A DNA stretch of 41,653 nt from Chthoniobacteraceae bacterium (GCA_947479475.1 CANJZW010000038.1:1-41653); one strand, 5' to 3'. Counted from the first letter of the stretch, positions 7,899 through 17,601 are shown. Numbers and translations: made by a program. Notes: generated from the sequence alone by a model not told the origin.

Positions 7899-10800
7899 TT
7901 ACTTTGTGATTGTCCAGCTGCCTGTCGTTAATGCGGGGACGGTTCCAGATTCCATCCAACCCTGCGCGGCGGGGCCAGTCCCCAAGGTGCCAGGGTCGAG
8001 GGAGACCCCCAACAGCGTGCGACGAATGCCGGAGAAAAGGTAAGAGCCCGACCACAAGCCGGTGGTGCGGTCTAGTCGCAGGGTCAAAGCTGGGGAAGGG
8101 TTCGCATCGGAGGCGGTTCCCGCCACGGCTTTCACAATTCCAGTACTGGAGACGGTGACGGTCCAGTTATAGGAAAGCCCGATGCCGGAGTTTTGCGGGT
8201 TGAAGAGGCTCAGATGGAGGGGTTGCAGGGAGGGGAAAAAGGAAGGGAGCGTGGTGGCGCTGCTTCCACACCAGCGCGCAGTGCCGCCTTGGAGAAAGGC
8301 CGCGTGTGTCACTCCAGTGGAGTTGGTGCCGGAGGCAAAGGCGTCTGCCTTGTAGACTGGGGTGAGGACGTTTGCGACGGCTTCTTTTGTCAGGTAAGAG
8401 GCTTGTTTCTCGAGTGCGCCTGCCCCGAAGGAGGCGGCCCCGAGGGAGCCGCTGCCCACGGTGAAGTTGAGTGTGCTCAGCAAGCTTGTGGCATTGTGTA
8501 TTTTGGAAGAAGAGACGAGCCTGCCCTCGTAAAATTGGGCGACGGTTTTTGGGGCTTCGGTTGTGTTTAAAAAGGCGCTGCCAGTGCCAGCGTAGCCTTT
8601 CAGCCTGCTGTTCCAGAGGACTTTGCCGGAGCTGAGAACCTGCGTCTGAACATAAGCAAGCGGTTCGCTGTCCGTTGCTGAATTGGTCTGATCCGCCAAA
8701 AGCAGGTACTTTCCAATGAGGGCTGTCAGGTCGCCTGTGAGTCGAGTGGTTACTTTGGAGACGCCGGTTGCCGAACTCACGCAGGTTCCGCTCGCGAGGG
8801 AAATGGAATCCGAAAGGCTGGCTTTCAACGTGGGATTGGCTTCGCTCAAATCGAATTCAACGCTCAAACTCTGCTTGAGGGACTGCGCTGTGGTGCCGAG
8901 TTTTGGAGTGAACCGCAGGATCGAGGGCTCACCAGGTTTTGGCACGAATTTGCCAGCGAAGGATCGCGTGATGGGGGTGTAAACGCGTTCTCCTGCAGGT
9001 CCGTTTTGGAGGGGAGTCGCCTCGTTGTAGAGCAGGCGGCCGGAGGCGGAGCCCGTCTTGGTTACAATGAGGGTGAGCAGACCCCGGTAAACGGAACCGT
9101 CATTCAGGGCGCTGGCAGCGGCGTCATCAGAGGCAAGCAGGGTTTCGTAATTGCCTGCGGTAGCGTCCCATGTTTTTAAGGCGACGCTGAAGGGTTCGGA
9201 GTCGTCCGTGGTTTTTGCGCCTGTTGTGAAGGTCCGCACGAAGCGCACGGAGTAGGAGCCTGCGGTGGTGATGGATTTGAGTGGGATGGAAATGGAACCG
9301 CTGCTGGTGAAGGTGCCGGTGAGGGCCGTTGCGAGGGAGCCTGAATAAATGGTGTAGGTCGTCCGCAACACATTGTTCTCGGATTTGAGTGTGAAATTCA
9401 GAGTCGCCTCGCTGCCCTTGACGAGGGAGACCTGCGACGGCGGTCCACTGGAGACCAGATCGGTAACGGACTCTATTGTTGTGGTATTGACCGCTAGCGT
9501 CACGCGACTGCTTTCCAAACTGGTGCCGCTAGAATCCGTGACTAGCACGCTGTAGGACCCGGCGTTGATTGTTGCGGCGCTTGGAATGGTGAACGTGGCG
9601 GCAGTTGCTCCAGCGATGTACCCGGTGTCTTTTTTCCATCGGTAGGACAATGTCCCGCTTCCCGCGGCGGCGACTGTGAAGGTGGCGCTGAGTCCCTCGT
9701 TCACGGTAAGTGCTGTGGGTTGCGCGAAGATTTCCAAGCTTTGTCCTCCGGTGGTGATTGTGCCGCTTTGCCAGATTTGGCCGCTGCCGCCGACGATGAG
9801 GAATGAATTATTGAAGAAGGTCGCGGCGTTTTCACTGATGACCCCAATTGGAGCGCTTGCGGCTGTCCAAGAAAAACCATCTGTGGAAAGGACGTGAATT
9901 TTTGTTTTTGTGGAGTCTAATTCGACGCCGGCCGCAAGATAGACTCCTCCTCCATAAGCGAGCGCTGGAGTCAACTCGTATGAGGAACGGGTCGTGGTGA
10001 ATGTGGCGCCATCGTCGGTGGAAACTCGCAATTTAGAGTACCATCCGCTTCCCACAAACCGGTCACGGAGATAGGCGATACTGTTGAGATCCGTTGTGCT
10101 ACCAAGTCCTGAGCCCGAAGTCTTTTTCAGCCAGTTGGATCCATCCTTCGAGGTGTAAACCTGCCCATCGCCGCTGGCGGCGGAGAGGTCGTAGGTATGG
10201 GAGGTGGCCACAAACGTGCCATTTCCGTAGGCAAGACCGGTGACAGAATGGGCGCTCGCAAGATTCAGAGAGCCGGTTGAAACCTTGGACCAGCTAGCGC
10301 CTCCATCGGTGGATCGCATCAAGGTGCCAAGGTCACCCCCGGCAAATAAAGTGCCCCCAGAACTGGCGACCGAACGGAGCATGCTATTATGAGGGCTTAG
10401 TTTTGTTGGGTTTGTCCAAAGGGTACCTGTTGTGGACGTGTAGATAACCCCCACGAAATTGGTCCCAGCTGGGTTTACGTCTTCACCGACGGCAATGAAA
10501 CGAGTGCCATCCCATGCAATAGATTGAAGATAAAGATTTTCTGATGGTGAGATTGTGCGGTCCGTCCACGCTTTTCCATCGGTGGAAGTTACGACTTTGC
10601 CTTTGTCTCCCACTGCAACTACCAGAGAACCGCTGGACGCAATGCCGTTGAGGGCCACGGTTCCGCTCGCGGTCGATAATCCGCCTGAGACTTTTGTGAA
10701 AGTCTGTGCCGGATCGCTTATTTGCACTGTTTTTGTGCTGGTTACACTGCCGCCTTTGCCATCATTGACGGTCACGGTTAAATTGTAAGTGCCTCCCGCC

Positions 10801-13800
10801 ACCCAAGTATGGGTAAACATTCTGGAGGTGTTATTTGCCGTCCCATCGCCCGCGTCCCAGTGGTAGGTCAACGCATCGCCATCCGCATCCGAGGCCGTAA
10901 CGGCGAAGGCGATTGGGCTTCGAGGGATGAGTGTCGCCTGTGAATCAATCGCTGCGATGATGGGCGCATGATTGCCTGCGGTTAGGGAACCGCTCTGCCA
11001 GATCGACCCAAGAGTTCCGACGCTCACAAGGCGGTTGTTGAAAAAGACGCCGTCTTTCTGCGCCTCCATTCCTGTTTGTGGAGCGCTTTGCACCCACGAT
11101 GAACCATCCGTGGAGTACAGGTTGACGGGAGACTCTGTCACGGTGCCGCTCTGGACGCGGGAAACGCCGCTGGCAAAGAACAGACCCGAGGCATAGCCAA
11201 GTACGTAGGCCTCCTCTGAACCGGTGAGTGAACTCGAAAACGTAAGGGCCCCATCGGTGGAGGTCTTCAGTTTTGAAAACCAACCGCTGGTTACAAATTT
11301 GCCATTGAGCCAGGCGATTTTTTCGAGGTCCTGGCCGGTGGATAAACCTGCACCAGAGGTTCGCTCCGTCCAAGCGATCCCATCCGTAGAGGTGCAGAGC
11401 ACGCCGCCTCCTGTACTGAGGGCGGAGGTGCGTGCGGTTAGCGCGAAAGTTCCGCCGCCAAAGGCAACGCTGCGGCAGGACATCGTTCCTGAGGTTACCG
11501 TCGGAATTTCGACGATTGCCGACCAGCTCCCGCCATTGAGAGACCGCAGAACCGTGCCTTTGTCACCGACGGCCAGGTCAACACCGCCTCCAGAGGCGAC
11601 GGCTCGAAGAGCGGTGTAGTTGGTGCCTGACGAGTAGCTACGCGTCCAAGTCAGGCCGGTTTCGGAAGTGTAAATAACGCCGTATTGCTGGAGGTTATTA
11701 ATTTGGTCGAGAGTGACATAGGAGTCTTCTCCTGCCGCGACGAAGCGAGAACCATTCCATAGGATGGAATGAAGTCGGAGATTCAGTGTGGACTCGGCCA
11801 CGGCGCGTTCCGTCCATGTGACGCCATCGGGAGAAGAGCGGATCACTGCCCCGGTGCTGGAGGTAGCCCCAACGGCGACCAGCAGCCTGGGGCTCGCTGC
11901 GATGGCATTGAGGTAATCCAGCGTTCCGCTGGATAATACGCTGGGGGTGAAATTTTGAGCAGGGTCATACACTCTGATCTGCTTGGTCTGTGAGAAGGTG
12001 CTGCCCTTCATGTTGCTCACCGTGACGCTCAACGAATAACTGCCGCCCGTCGTCCAAGCATGGGAGAAGGTGGCGGCGCTTGCGCCCGTACCGCCCGTGA
12101 GGGTGCCGTCTCCAGCGTCCCAGAAGTAGGCGAGTGTGTCGCCACTGACATTCGCGGGCGTGGCCGTGAAGGTGGAAGCGGTTCGTGCGGTTTCGAGCAG
12201 GGTGCCCCCGCTGATGGAGGAAAGCGTGGGGGCCGGAACGCTGGTGAATGTCCCAAGATTGATAGACACGTCTAGATACTGATTACTGCCGCTGCCGCCC
12301 CTGCCGACTGGCGTGATGTGGATGCCTGCCGTGGGGTCTGAATACGTGCGGCCGATGTCCAGGGCGGCATCGGCTTTTCCGGAGGCACTGGTGCCGGAGG
12401 TGAGTGGGGTGGTGTCCAGGAGGCAGGACTTGTCTCCTGAATTGTCGTCTGGCGGCCTCTGCCAGAGCAGGTACGCGCCTTTCGAGAGCCGCTGGTTTTC
12501 GGTGTAGGTGGGTCTGTAACCAATCCAGTAGTACTCATCTGTCGAGGCACTCCGTGTAGCTTCTTTGGTGCCAGCCTTTGTGATCCGGACCCCCCGAACG
12601 TCTCCGGTTGTGGCGGGATCGTCGTGTTGGTAAATTCGGTACATTTTGGAGGCCTCGATGGTGGCGTCGCTCCATTGTGTATTGCTCAGCCAGCCGAGCT
12701 TCTGTTTGGCCTGCGGGTGGAAGTGGCCCTTCGGCAACTCGCCTGCGCCCATGACATCGTAGGGGTCGCCATATTCTTTTTCGGAACCGGAGCCGACCAC
12801 CGAGTTGTCGGTGGTTTGCCAGAAGTTGGAGTGGCCTAGTCCGTAGATGTGGCCCATTTCGTGGACGTAAACTTTGGGGTCGTTGCTGCCCTGCATCCAG
12901 AGATCCCGCCCGCCCACACTGGCCAATCCCGCCAGCTTGACTCCGTTTCCGTAGCATCCAATGTCCACAAAAGTCACACCGACAATGTCGTAGGACCCCA
13001 ACCCCAAGCTGCCTCCTGTGATTTCTCCCGATGCGAGTGTGCCGATATTGATGGTGGAATCGCCTCCGTTACGAGTCGAGCGGAACTTTGCCCGCGCGTC
13101 GTCCATGAGTTCCGACATTTTGCTGGTGTAGGTGCCAGAAGCCAGTTCGACAGGAGTGGGTGAACCGGCGTAGTAGCTGGCGTCGCGATCCAGTTGGTAC
13201 ACGCTTTCGCTCACCGTGGCGGTTACGTACGTCTTGTTGTAAGAAAACTGATAGAGGGCCGCCGCGGCAGTGCCTGCGTTTGACGTTCCGTTGATCACGG
13301 TTGCGGCCGCGCTCTGCGTGACTGGCTCGGTTGAATTGGCGAAAGTCGCGCGGATCAAAAACATCGTCTTTGGGGTGATGGTCCAGTCCGTGGCGTCGGC
13401 TTCCGCCTGCGATTCAGCGGCCGCAAAATTAAAGGCGCTGGTGTTGCTGTTGGCGGCGTCGGCGCTGTAGGGGAGCGAGAAAATCGCGCGCGAGCCCGCA
13501 CGAGGGCCGGGTTTGGCATCCAGCTTTGCCAGGGCGGCGTCGAAGGCGGAGAGTTCTTCAAGGTTCGCAAAGGTGAAGCGCTTGCCGCCGGCGAGGGCGG
13601 TCACTGGCTTGTCGGCAAGGGGTTCGCCCGTGACAAAACTGCGGGACTCGTCAGGCTGGCCCGAGGGAAAAGCGGTCCTGGCCATGGCGGCCTCGCCTTC
13701 GCTCAGCGGGCGCAAGACGCCGTCCCAAAGTGCGGCGACGCCGTCCAAAGCGATGCCCTGTAATGGCAGGCTGTCTTTGGAGTTCACGGCCGTTTTATCT

Positions 13801-14420
13801 CCGTACACAAAAGCCTTCACCTGTTCGCCGCCTGCAAAACGGACTTCAATGAGGGGCCGCTGAGCTGCCGGGGAAGAAACCGAGCGCTCCGAACCCGGGC
13901 CGGGGCACACGGGGAAAAGGGTGTATTTGGCGACCTCGCTGAAGGGCCGTTCCACCGCCGCCTTGAGTGCGGCCGGGAGTGCCTGCCATTCGTTGAGAGG
14001 GAGGGATTGTTTGAGGGCGGCTTCGGGGCGGGTCTGAATGAGGGCGGCCATCACGCCTCGCCGGGCTTCGGCCAGAGCCAGCCCTTTCTGGAGGGTCGCT
14101 TGCTGCTGATCGGGCGGGGACTGCAGGTAGCCTTGCAGCCAGAGGCGGAAGGCGGCCACTTGGGGCGCTTCGTTCTCCGTCGGCGCCGGAGGGACTGCGG
14201 CAATGCTGACCGGCGGGGGGCTTTGCGGGGCGGGCGGTTCGGGCGCGGGTTCGGGAGCCGTGGGCGACGGCGTGTCCGCCGCGATCTCAACGGAAGGAGC
14301 GCTTGGCGTTGGGACCGGGGAGTCAAAAACGCCCGCGACGTAAAGCGAGAGAAGGACGGCCAGGGTGGCGAAACCCAACGCGATCCCACGGGGACGAAAC
14401 AGGAAGGAGAATATGTTCAC
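7899..14420 (-). CDS. Giant anchored zinc-metallopeptidase-like protein with PKD, YCF48/BNR-like and Ig-like domains
   Basis: A 2173-residue protein with a GTG start (14418-14420). Residues 13-31 form a signal anchor or signal peptide, followed by a Pro-rich linker (about 34-75). The peptidase-like part has HEMGHIYGLGH (H520, E521, H524, H530: HExxHxxGxxH), followed by KQKLGWL as in M6/M11-type zincins. Next are PKD domain 1 (about 735-820, WDAGDGT), a kelch/BNR/YCF48-like repeat propeller (about 820-1145), PKD domain 2 (about 1150-1238, again WDAGDGT) and a second propeller (about 1240-1555). An Ig-like domain (about 1560-1643) precedes a long beta-rich C-terminal part with no recognised domain. 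It probably acts outside the inner membrane on proteins or matrix; whether it is an active protease is inferred only from the motif. Confidence 0.88.
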   Translation of the reverse strand: MNIFSFLFRPRGIALGFATLAVLLSLYVAGVFDSPVPTPSAPSVEIAADTPSPTAPEPAPEPPAPQSPPPVSIAAVPPAPTENEAPQVAAFRLWLQGYLQSPPDQQQATLQKGLALAEARRGVMAALIQTRPEAALKQSLPLNEWQALPAALKAAVERPFSEVAKYTLFPVCPGPGSERSVSSPAAQRPLIEVRFAGGEQVKAFVYGDKTAVNSKDSLPLQGIALDGVAALWDGVLRPLSEGEAAMARTAFPSGQPDESRSFVTGEPLADKPVTALAGGKRFTFANLEELSAFDAALAKLDAKPGPRAGSRAIFSLPYSADAANSNTSAFNFAAAESQAEADATDWTITPKTMFLIRATFANSTEPVTQSAAATVINGTSNAGTAAAALYQFSYNKTYVTATVSESVYQLDRDASYYAGSPTPVELASGTYTSKMSELMDDARAKFRSTRNGGDSTINIGTLASGEITGGSLGLGSYDIVGVTFVDIGCYGNGVKLAGLASVGGRDLWMQGSNDPKVYVHEMGHIYGLGHSNFWQTTDNSVVGSGSEKEYGDPYDVMGAGELPKGHFHPQAKQKLGWLSNTQWSDATIEASKMYRIYQHDDPATTGDVRGVRITKAGTKEATRSASTDEYYWIGYRPTYTENQRLSKGAYLLWQRPPDDNSGDKSCLLDTTPLTSGTSASGKADAALDIGRTYSDPTAGIHITPVGRGGSGSNQYLDVSINLGTFTSVPAPTLSSISGGTLLETARTASTFTATPANVSGDTLAYFWDAGDGTLTGGTGASAATFSHAWTTGGSYSLSVTVSNMKGSTFSQTKQIRVYDPAQNFTPSVLSSGTLDYLNAIAASPRLLVAVGATSSTGAVIRSSPDGVTWTERAVAESTLNLRLHSILWNGSRFVAAGEDSYVTLDQINNLQQYGVIYTSETGLTWTRSYSSGTNYTALRAVASGGGVDLAVGDKGTVLRSLNGGSWSAIVEIPTVTSGTMSCRSVAFGGGTFALTARTSALSTGGGVLCTSTDGIAWTERTSGAGLSTGQDLEKIAWLNGKFVTSGWFSKLKTSTDGALTFSSSLTGSEEAYVLGYASGLFFASGVSRVQSGTVTESPVNLYSTDGSSWVQSAPQTGMEAQKDGVFFNNRLVSVGTLGSIWQSGSLTAGNHAPIIAAIDSQATLIPRSPIAFAVTASDADGDALTYHWDAGDGTANNTSRMFTHTWVAGGTYNLTVTVNDGKGGSVTSTKTVQISDPAQTFTKVSGGLSTASGTVALNGIASSGSLVVAVGDKGKVVTSTDGKAWTDRTISPSENLYLQSIAWDGTRFIAVGEDVNPAGTNFVGVIYTSTTGTLWTNPTKLSPHNSMLRSVASSGGTLFAGGDLGTLMRSTDGGASWSKVSTGSLNLASAHSVTGLAYGNGTFVATSHTYDLSAASGDGQVYTSKDGSNWLKKTSGSGLGSTTDLNSIAYLRDRFVGSGWYSKLRVSTDDGATFTTTRSSYELTPALAYGGGVYLAAGVELDSTKTKIHVLSTDGFSWTAASAPIGVISENAATFFNNSFLIVGGSGQIWQSGTITTGGQSLEIFAQPTALTVNEGLSATFTVAAAGSGTLSYRWKKDTGYIAGATAATFTIPSAATINAGSYSVLVTDSSGTSLESSRVTLAVNTTTIESVTDLVSSGPPSQVSLVKGSEATLNFTLKSENNVLRTTYTIYSGSLATALTGTFTSSGSISIPLKSITTAGSYSVRFVRTFTTGAKTTDDSEPFSVALKTWDATAGNYETLLASDDAAASALNDGSVYRGLLTLIVTKTGSASGRLLYNEATPLQNGPAGERVYTPITRSFAGKFVPKPGEPSILRFTPKLGTTAQSLKQSLSVEFDLSEANPTLKASLSDSISLASGTCVSSATGVSKVTTRLTGDLTALIGKYLLLADQTNSATDSEPLAYVQTQVLSSGKVLWNSRLKGYAGTGSAFLNTTEAPKTVAQFYEGRLVSSSKIHNATSLLSTLNFTVGSGSLGAASFGAGALEKQASYLTKEAVANVLTPVYKADAFASGTNSTGVTHAAFLQGGTARWCGSSATTLPSFFPSLQPLHLSLFNPQNSGIGLSYNWTVTVSSTGIVKAVAGTASDANPSPALTLRLDRTTGLWSGSYLFSGIRRTLLGVSLDPGTLGTGPAAQGWMESGTVPALTTGSWTITK
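9749..10970 (-). repeat. Copy 2 of internal [PKD + propeller] duplication
   Basis: Encodes about residues 1151-1557 of the giant metallopeptidase-like protein. It runs from NHAPIIAAID through a PKD domain, the linker DPAQTF and a repeat propeller, ending in IWQSGTIT. It aligns module by module with the copy at 10976-12233. The terminal motif recurs at a 1227-bp (409-residue) offset. Confidence 0.8.
10976..12233 (-). repeat. Copy 1 of internal [PKD + propeller] duplication
   Basis: Encodes about residues 730-1148 of the giant metallopeptidase-like protein. It has a PKD domain with WDAGDGT, the linker DPAQNF, then propeller repeats of the type VAVG...S.DG..WTER, ending in IWQSGSLT. Shared landmarks with copy 2 include VAVGDKGTV/VAVGDKGKV, GVIYTS, SGWFSKL/SGWYSKL and FFNN. 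Confidence 0.8.
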
Positions 14421-14519
14421 GGTAGAGCGGGGTTAACCTAAATCCGCTCCAGTCATACACCCGCGAGGAGCTTGTGGCACCACGTTATCTAGCGAAGCAA
14501 GTGAATTTGCCTTGCCGCC

Positions 14520-14525
14520 ATTATA
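14520..14525 (-). promoter_or_regulatory. Candidate -10 box upstream of the giant metallopeptidase-like gene
   Basis: The minus strand reads a perfect TATAAT here, about 100 nt upstream of the GTG start, in the 140-bp spacer after the DUF3500 gene. No good -35 hexamer lies 16-18 nt upstream (AGCGAC is the best), so an activator-dependent promoter or a chance match are both possible. Confidence 0.3.
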
Positions 14526-14560
14526 GGCCGGCTCTGCCGCCGGTCGCTGCGCCCGCTCTG

Positions 14561-15595
14561 CTACTTTGCGTGGCTTTTGGCGTAATGCTCTTTCAGGAGG
14601 TCCACTCCAAAGTCACGCTCCCGGTCGCGCCAGACGGCGTGCGGATGGTTGGCGCCGTTTTGGGTGTTGTCGTATTCCACGACAAATGTTTTCCCCTGCA
14701 CCCTGTAATAATGGCCCATGCCGGGCTCGATTCCGCCGGCCCAGGCGAAGCGGACGGTTTCCCAACCCGCTTTTTTGATGCGGTCCCATTCACTGGTTTC
14801 CACTTCGGCGCGGTGCGTCCCCAGATACTCTCTGACGATTTGCTCCACCAGTTTCTGCTGAGCGGGCTGGAGCGCAGAGACGGGCACGCCCTCGGGATGG
14901 GTGAGTTCTTCGCGTTTGGGGTCGTTGAGGATGTCCTTTGGGGCTTCTTCAGAGACGATGGCCTGCTTGCGTTGCTCCCCGTTGAGCGAGCGCATCAGTT
15001 CCCGGCCGAGGTCTTCTTCCCTGCCCAGCAGACGGAGTCCGGCCCGAGGTCCCTGACGTACTTCGCCGGGGTTGGTTCCGAAGAAGGAGGGGGTGGAGGC
15101 TGTTCCGTGGCCGGAACAGGTGAAATTCAGCGACAAATGATGCCCTTCCAGCCGCCATCCCCAAGGTTTGAGGCTCTCGGGGGTGCCGAAAATCGAGAAA
15201 AAATACATCTCCGGGTCGCGGACGGCCTTGCCCTGCTGGCCCTTTTCAAGCTCCGCGAGAATCGCCTCCAGGCTCATCACGCTCAGCGCCTTGCTGTAGC
15301 CCTGCGAGCTTAGTCCGGTGGCCAGCAGCGCCTGCGCCACGAGCCGCTGTTCAGGGCTCATTTCCTTGAGGGTCAGCCCCAGCCGGGTGCGGGGAATAAA
15401 ATGCCAGTTCTTGCGCTCGGCATCCTCGAGTTTGAAGCAGGCCTTGGCGGTTTGCTCGGGTCCCAGCGTGGCGAGAAAGCGTTGCGCGGCGACGGTCATT
15501 TCGGCCTCCACGTCGTGGGCGCGGGCCTTGGGGGCGGCGCTGGCGAAAAGGGCGATGACAGCGGCGGAAGGTAAAATCCAGCGGGGGGTATTCAT
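14561..15595 (-). CDS. DUF3500 family secreted protein
   Basis: A 344-residue protein with a signal peptide (residues 1-26, ending AAPKARA-HD). The rest matches my memory of DUF3500 proteins: an N-terminal Gln/Arg-rich helical region (MTVAAQRFLATLGPEQ), the central signature WGWRLEGHHLSLNFT (about 145-160), and a C-terminal YDNTQNGANHPHAVWRD block. The conserved His-rich segments suggest metal binding or catalysis, but no function is established that I can name. It lies between the HAD gene (102 bp upstream) and the giant metallopeptidase-like gene (140 bp downstream), all on the minus strand. Confidence 0.85.
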   Translation of the reverse strand: MNTPRWILPSAAVIALFASAAPKARAHDVEAEMTVAAQRFLATLGPEQTAKACFKLEDAERKNWHFIPRTRLGLTLKEMSPEQRLVAQALLATGLSSQGYSKALSVMSLEAILAELEKGQQGKAVRDPEMYFFSIFGTPESLKPWGWRLEGHHLSLNFTCSGHGTASTPSFFGTNPGEVRQGPRAGLRLLGREEDLGRELMRSLNGEQRKQAIVSEEAPKDILNDPKREELTHPEGVPVSALQPAQQKLVEQIVREYLGTHRAEVETSEWDRIKKAGWETVRFAWAGGIEPGMGHYYRVQGKTFVVEYDNTQNGANHPHAVWRDRERDFGVDLLKEHYAKSHAK

Positions 15596-15697
15596 AAAAA
15601 GGAGTGTAGGCAGAACGCCTACCCGCGGCAGGGCGGAAACTTTGGGGTGATTTTCGGAAGTTTGGCTCGGGAGCGTTCCCGGGGCGCCCGCGCGAAA

Positions 15698-16582
15698 TCA
15701 GGAATGCTGGGGGGCGCGCACCGTGGCATCCTCGAGTTCTCGGGCCCGGTTTTCCACCATCCGGTTGCCGATCTCGCTGACCATCTGCTCCAGAAGCAGG
15801 CGCAAATGGCTGCCTGAGCGGAAGTCTGCCGGCGCGATGTGCCGCACGCGGTCAGCGTGGGTGGAGAGCTGGTAGCACTTTCGGAAGGAGGCGCGGCTGG
15901 CGTCCTCAGGGTTGTACACGGCGATGGCGTGGCCCCCGTTCTGGCGCACGACGGTGAAGCAGGGGACATCGGTGGGGCCGTCTCCGATGTAAATCATATT
16001 GTGAAAAGGAACCGGGCGGATCCCGGCGGGCATGTGGTCGTTCACATCCTGCGACATGGAAAGGAGTCCCTTGTTGATGCGGAACAGGTACTGGGTTTTT
16101 TGGGTGTGGGAAATGACCCGTTTCGGAAAGGTGATGCAACCGCTGGCATCTTCGGCGTATTCGCAGCCAAAGATGCCCTGCACGTAGGGGGCGAGGCGGC
16201 TGCCTTCGATGAGGATTTTCAGTCCGCTGGAGATGATGTAGTGCTGGACCTTGATGCCATGGGCTTCGTGCAACTGGGAGAGGAGTCCCTTGTCGAATTC
16301 CTCGAACATCTGGGGCAGGCCGGGGTAAAAGCGCAGGCTGCCGCCGAGTTCTTTGAGGCGGGCGTTGGTGGGGCGGTCCATGCCGAGGCAGTCGAGGAGG
16401 ACCTTCATGTAGGCCAGTTCGTTGTCAAAGCCCTGTTCCCGGACGAGATCCTGGGCCTTTTTCCAGAAGGCCCTGGAATCGATGCCAAAGGCTGGAAACA
16501 GGACCTCTTCCTGCATGTAATTGGGACTGAGCGTCTGGTCGTAGTCGTAGACGATGGCGATGACGTTTTGCGGGGCGGACAT
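15698..16582 (-). CDS. HAD-superfamily phosphatase
   Basis: A 294-residue protein with the four HAD motifs: I, DYDQT (nucleophile D13, acid/base D15); II, ISSG (S118/S119); III, K162; IV, GDGPTD (D201 and D205). A helical cap lies between motifs I and II, giving a C1-capped phosphoserine-phosphatase-like layout. No signal peptide, so cytoplasmic. It hydrolyses a phosphate ester of unknown identity. It is 32 bp from the upstream TIGR01777-type gene on the same strand, probably one transcript. Confidence 0.9.
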   Translation of the reverse strand: MSAPQNVIAIVYDYDQTLSPNYMQEEVLFPAFGIDSRAFWKKAQDLVREQGFDNELAYMKVLLDCLGMDRPTNARLKELGGSLRFYPGLPQMFEEFDKGLLSQLHEAHGIKVQHYIISSGLKILIEGSRLAPYVQGIFGCEYAEDASGCITFPKRVISHTQKTQYLFRINKGLLSMSQDVNDHMPAGIRPVPFHNMIYIGDGPTDVPCFTVVRQNGGHAIAVYNPEDASRASFRKCYQLSTHADRVRHIAPADFRSGSHLRLLLEQMVSEIGNRMVENRARELEDATVRAPQHS

Positions 16583-16614
16583 ATGGGTTGGGTCGGGTGG
16601 GTGCGCTTTTGGGA

Positions 16615-17487
16615 TTATAGCAGTTCGGCCAGCGCCGGAGAAAGCTCGGCGAATTGAAAGGGAAAACCGTGGGAGGAGGCTACCCCGGGAAGGACGCGTT
16701 TGCTGTCCAAGAGTTCATGAGAAAATTCGCCCAGCCAGCGGAGGGCGAAGGCTGGCACCGTGAAAAACGCGGGCCGGCGGACTCTGGCGGCCAGCGCCTT
16801 GGTGAAATCAGCATTGCGCACGGGCCAGGGAGCCGTGCCGTTAACCGGCCCGGAGAGGGACTGGTTTTCAACGCAGAACAGGAAGAGCCGGCAAATATCG
16901 TCGAGGTGTATCCAAGACATCCATTGTTTGCCCGAGTCAAGTTTACCCCCCAGACCAAGCCGGAAAACGCGCGTCATCAGAGGCAACGCGCCCCCCTCGC
17001 GGGCGAGCACCAGTCCGGTGCGCAGGAGAACGATGCGCTCCGCCGCGGAGGCCAGGGCCTCTGCCTCCCAGTCGCGGCTTGTTTGAGCGAGAAAGCCGGT
17101 TCCGCTTGCGGTGGATTCCAAGATTTCGGAGTCGCCGCCGTCTCCGTAAAAACCAATGGCCGAGCCGCTCACGAGAACCTCGGGGGGCTGGCGCATTGTC
17201 GCGATGGCTTCGGCAACGCGGCGGGTGCCAAGAATGCGACTCTGGGTGATGCGCTGTTTTTTGGCGGCCGTCCAAAGGCCCAGGACACTTTCGCCCGCAA
17301 GATGAACGAGTGCCTCGCAGCCCTCCAGATTGGGAGGGGCATCCTGGGAAAACGGCCGCATCGTGCAACCGGGAATCCCGCGTTCCGGGGTGCGCGAGAA
17401 GGCAAAAACCTCGTGGCCCCTGCGAAGGGCAAGGTCGGAGAGTCTCCTGCCGATGAGGCCGCTGGCGCCGGTGATGCCGATGTTCAT
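16615..17487 (-). CDS. TIGR01777-family NAD(P)-dependent epimerase (YfcH-like)
   Basis: A 290-residue Rossmann-fold protein with the nucleotide-binding GxxGxxG at residues 7-13 (GASGLIG). It also has HLAGES (about 62-67), SGSAIGFYG, the LRTGLVLA block and WIHLDD, all hallmarks of the TIGR01777/YfcH branch of extended SDR proteins. The C-terminal DUF1731-like segment (VPAFALRWLGEF) is present, with a full-length, possibly slightly short end. The in vivo reaction of this family is unclear. It is the first gene of the minus-strand group and diverges from the PLD-like gene across 114 bp, which should contain promoters for both. Confidence 0.92.
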   Translation of the reverse strand: MNIGITGASGLIGRRLSDLALRRGHEVFAFSRTPERGIPGCTMRPFSQDAPPNLEGCEALVHLAGESVLGLWTAAKKQRITQSRILGTRRVAEAIATMRQPPEVLVSGSAIGFYGDGGDSEILESTASGTGFLAQTSRDWEAEALASAAERIVLLRTGLVLAREGGALPLMTRVFRLGLGGKLDSGKQWMSWIHLDDICRLFLFCVENQSLSGPVNGTAPWPVRNADFTKALAARVRRPAFFTVPAFALRWLGEFSHELLDSKRVLPGVASSHGFPFQFAELSPALAELL

Positions 17488-17601
17488 GGAGCCAGCCTAC
17501 GCCGGGAAGTCTTTTGGGGCAATGGGAGGCCGCAAACAGCGCCGGCGCTCTGGGTCAGCCTGCACCTGATTGTCTCGACGTCAAATGAGGGGACGGGCTC
17601 A

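Noticed and set aside
14527..14543. CCGGC/GCCGG stem downstream of DUF3500 as a terminator
   Set aside because: Only 5 bp, no U-tract, in a GC-rich stretch where such pairs arise by chance.
16654..17601. Upstream extension of the PLD-like gene (open frame of 494 codons)
   Set aside because: The first 316 codons run antisense to the well-supported TIGR01777 gene and show no family similarity; the PLD domain starts after 17602.
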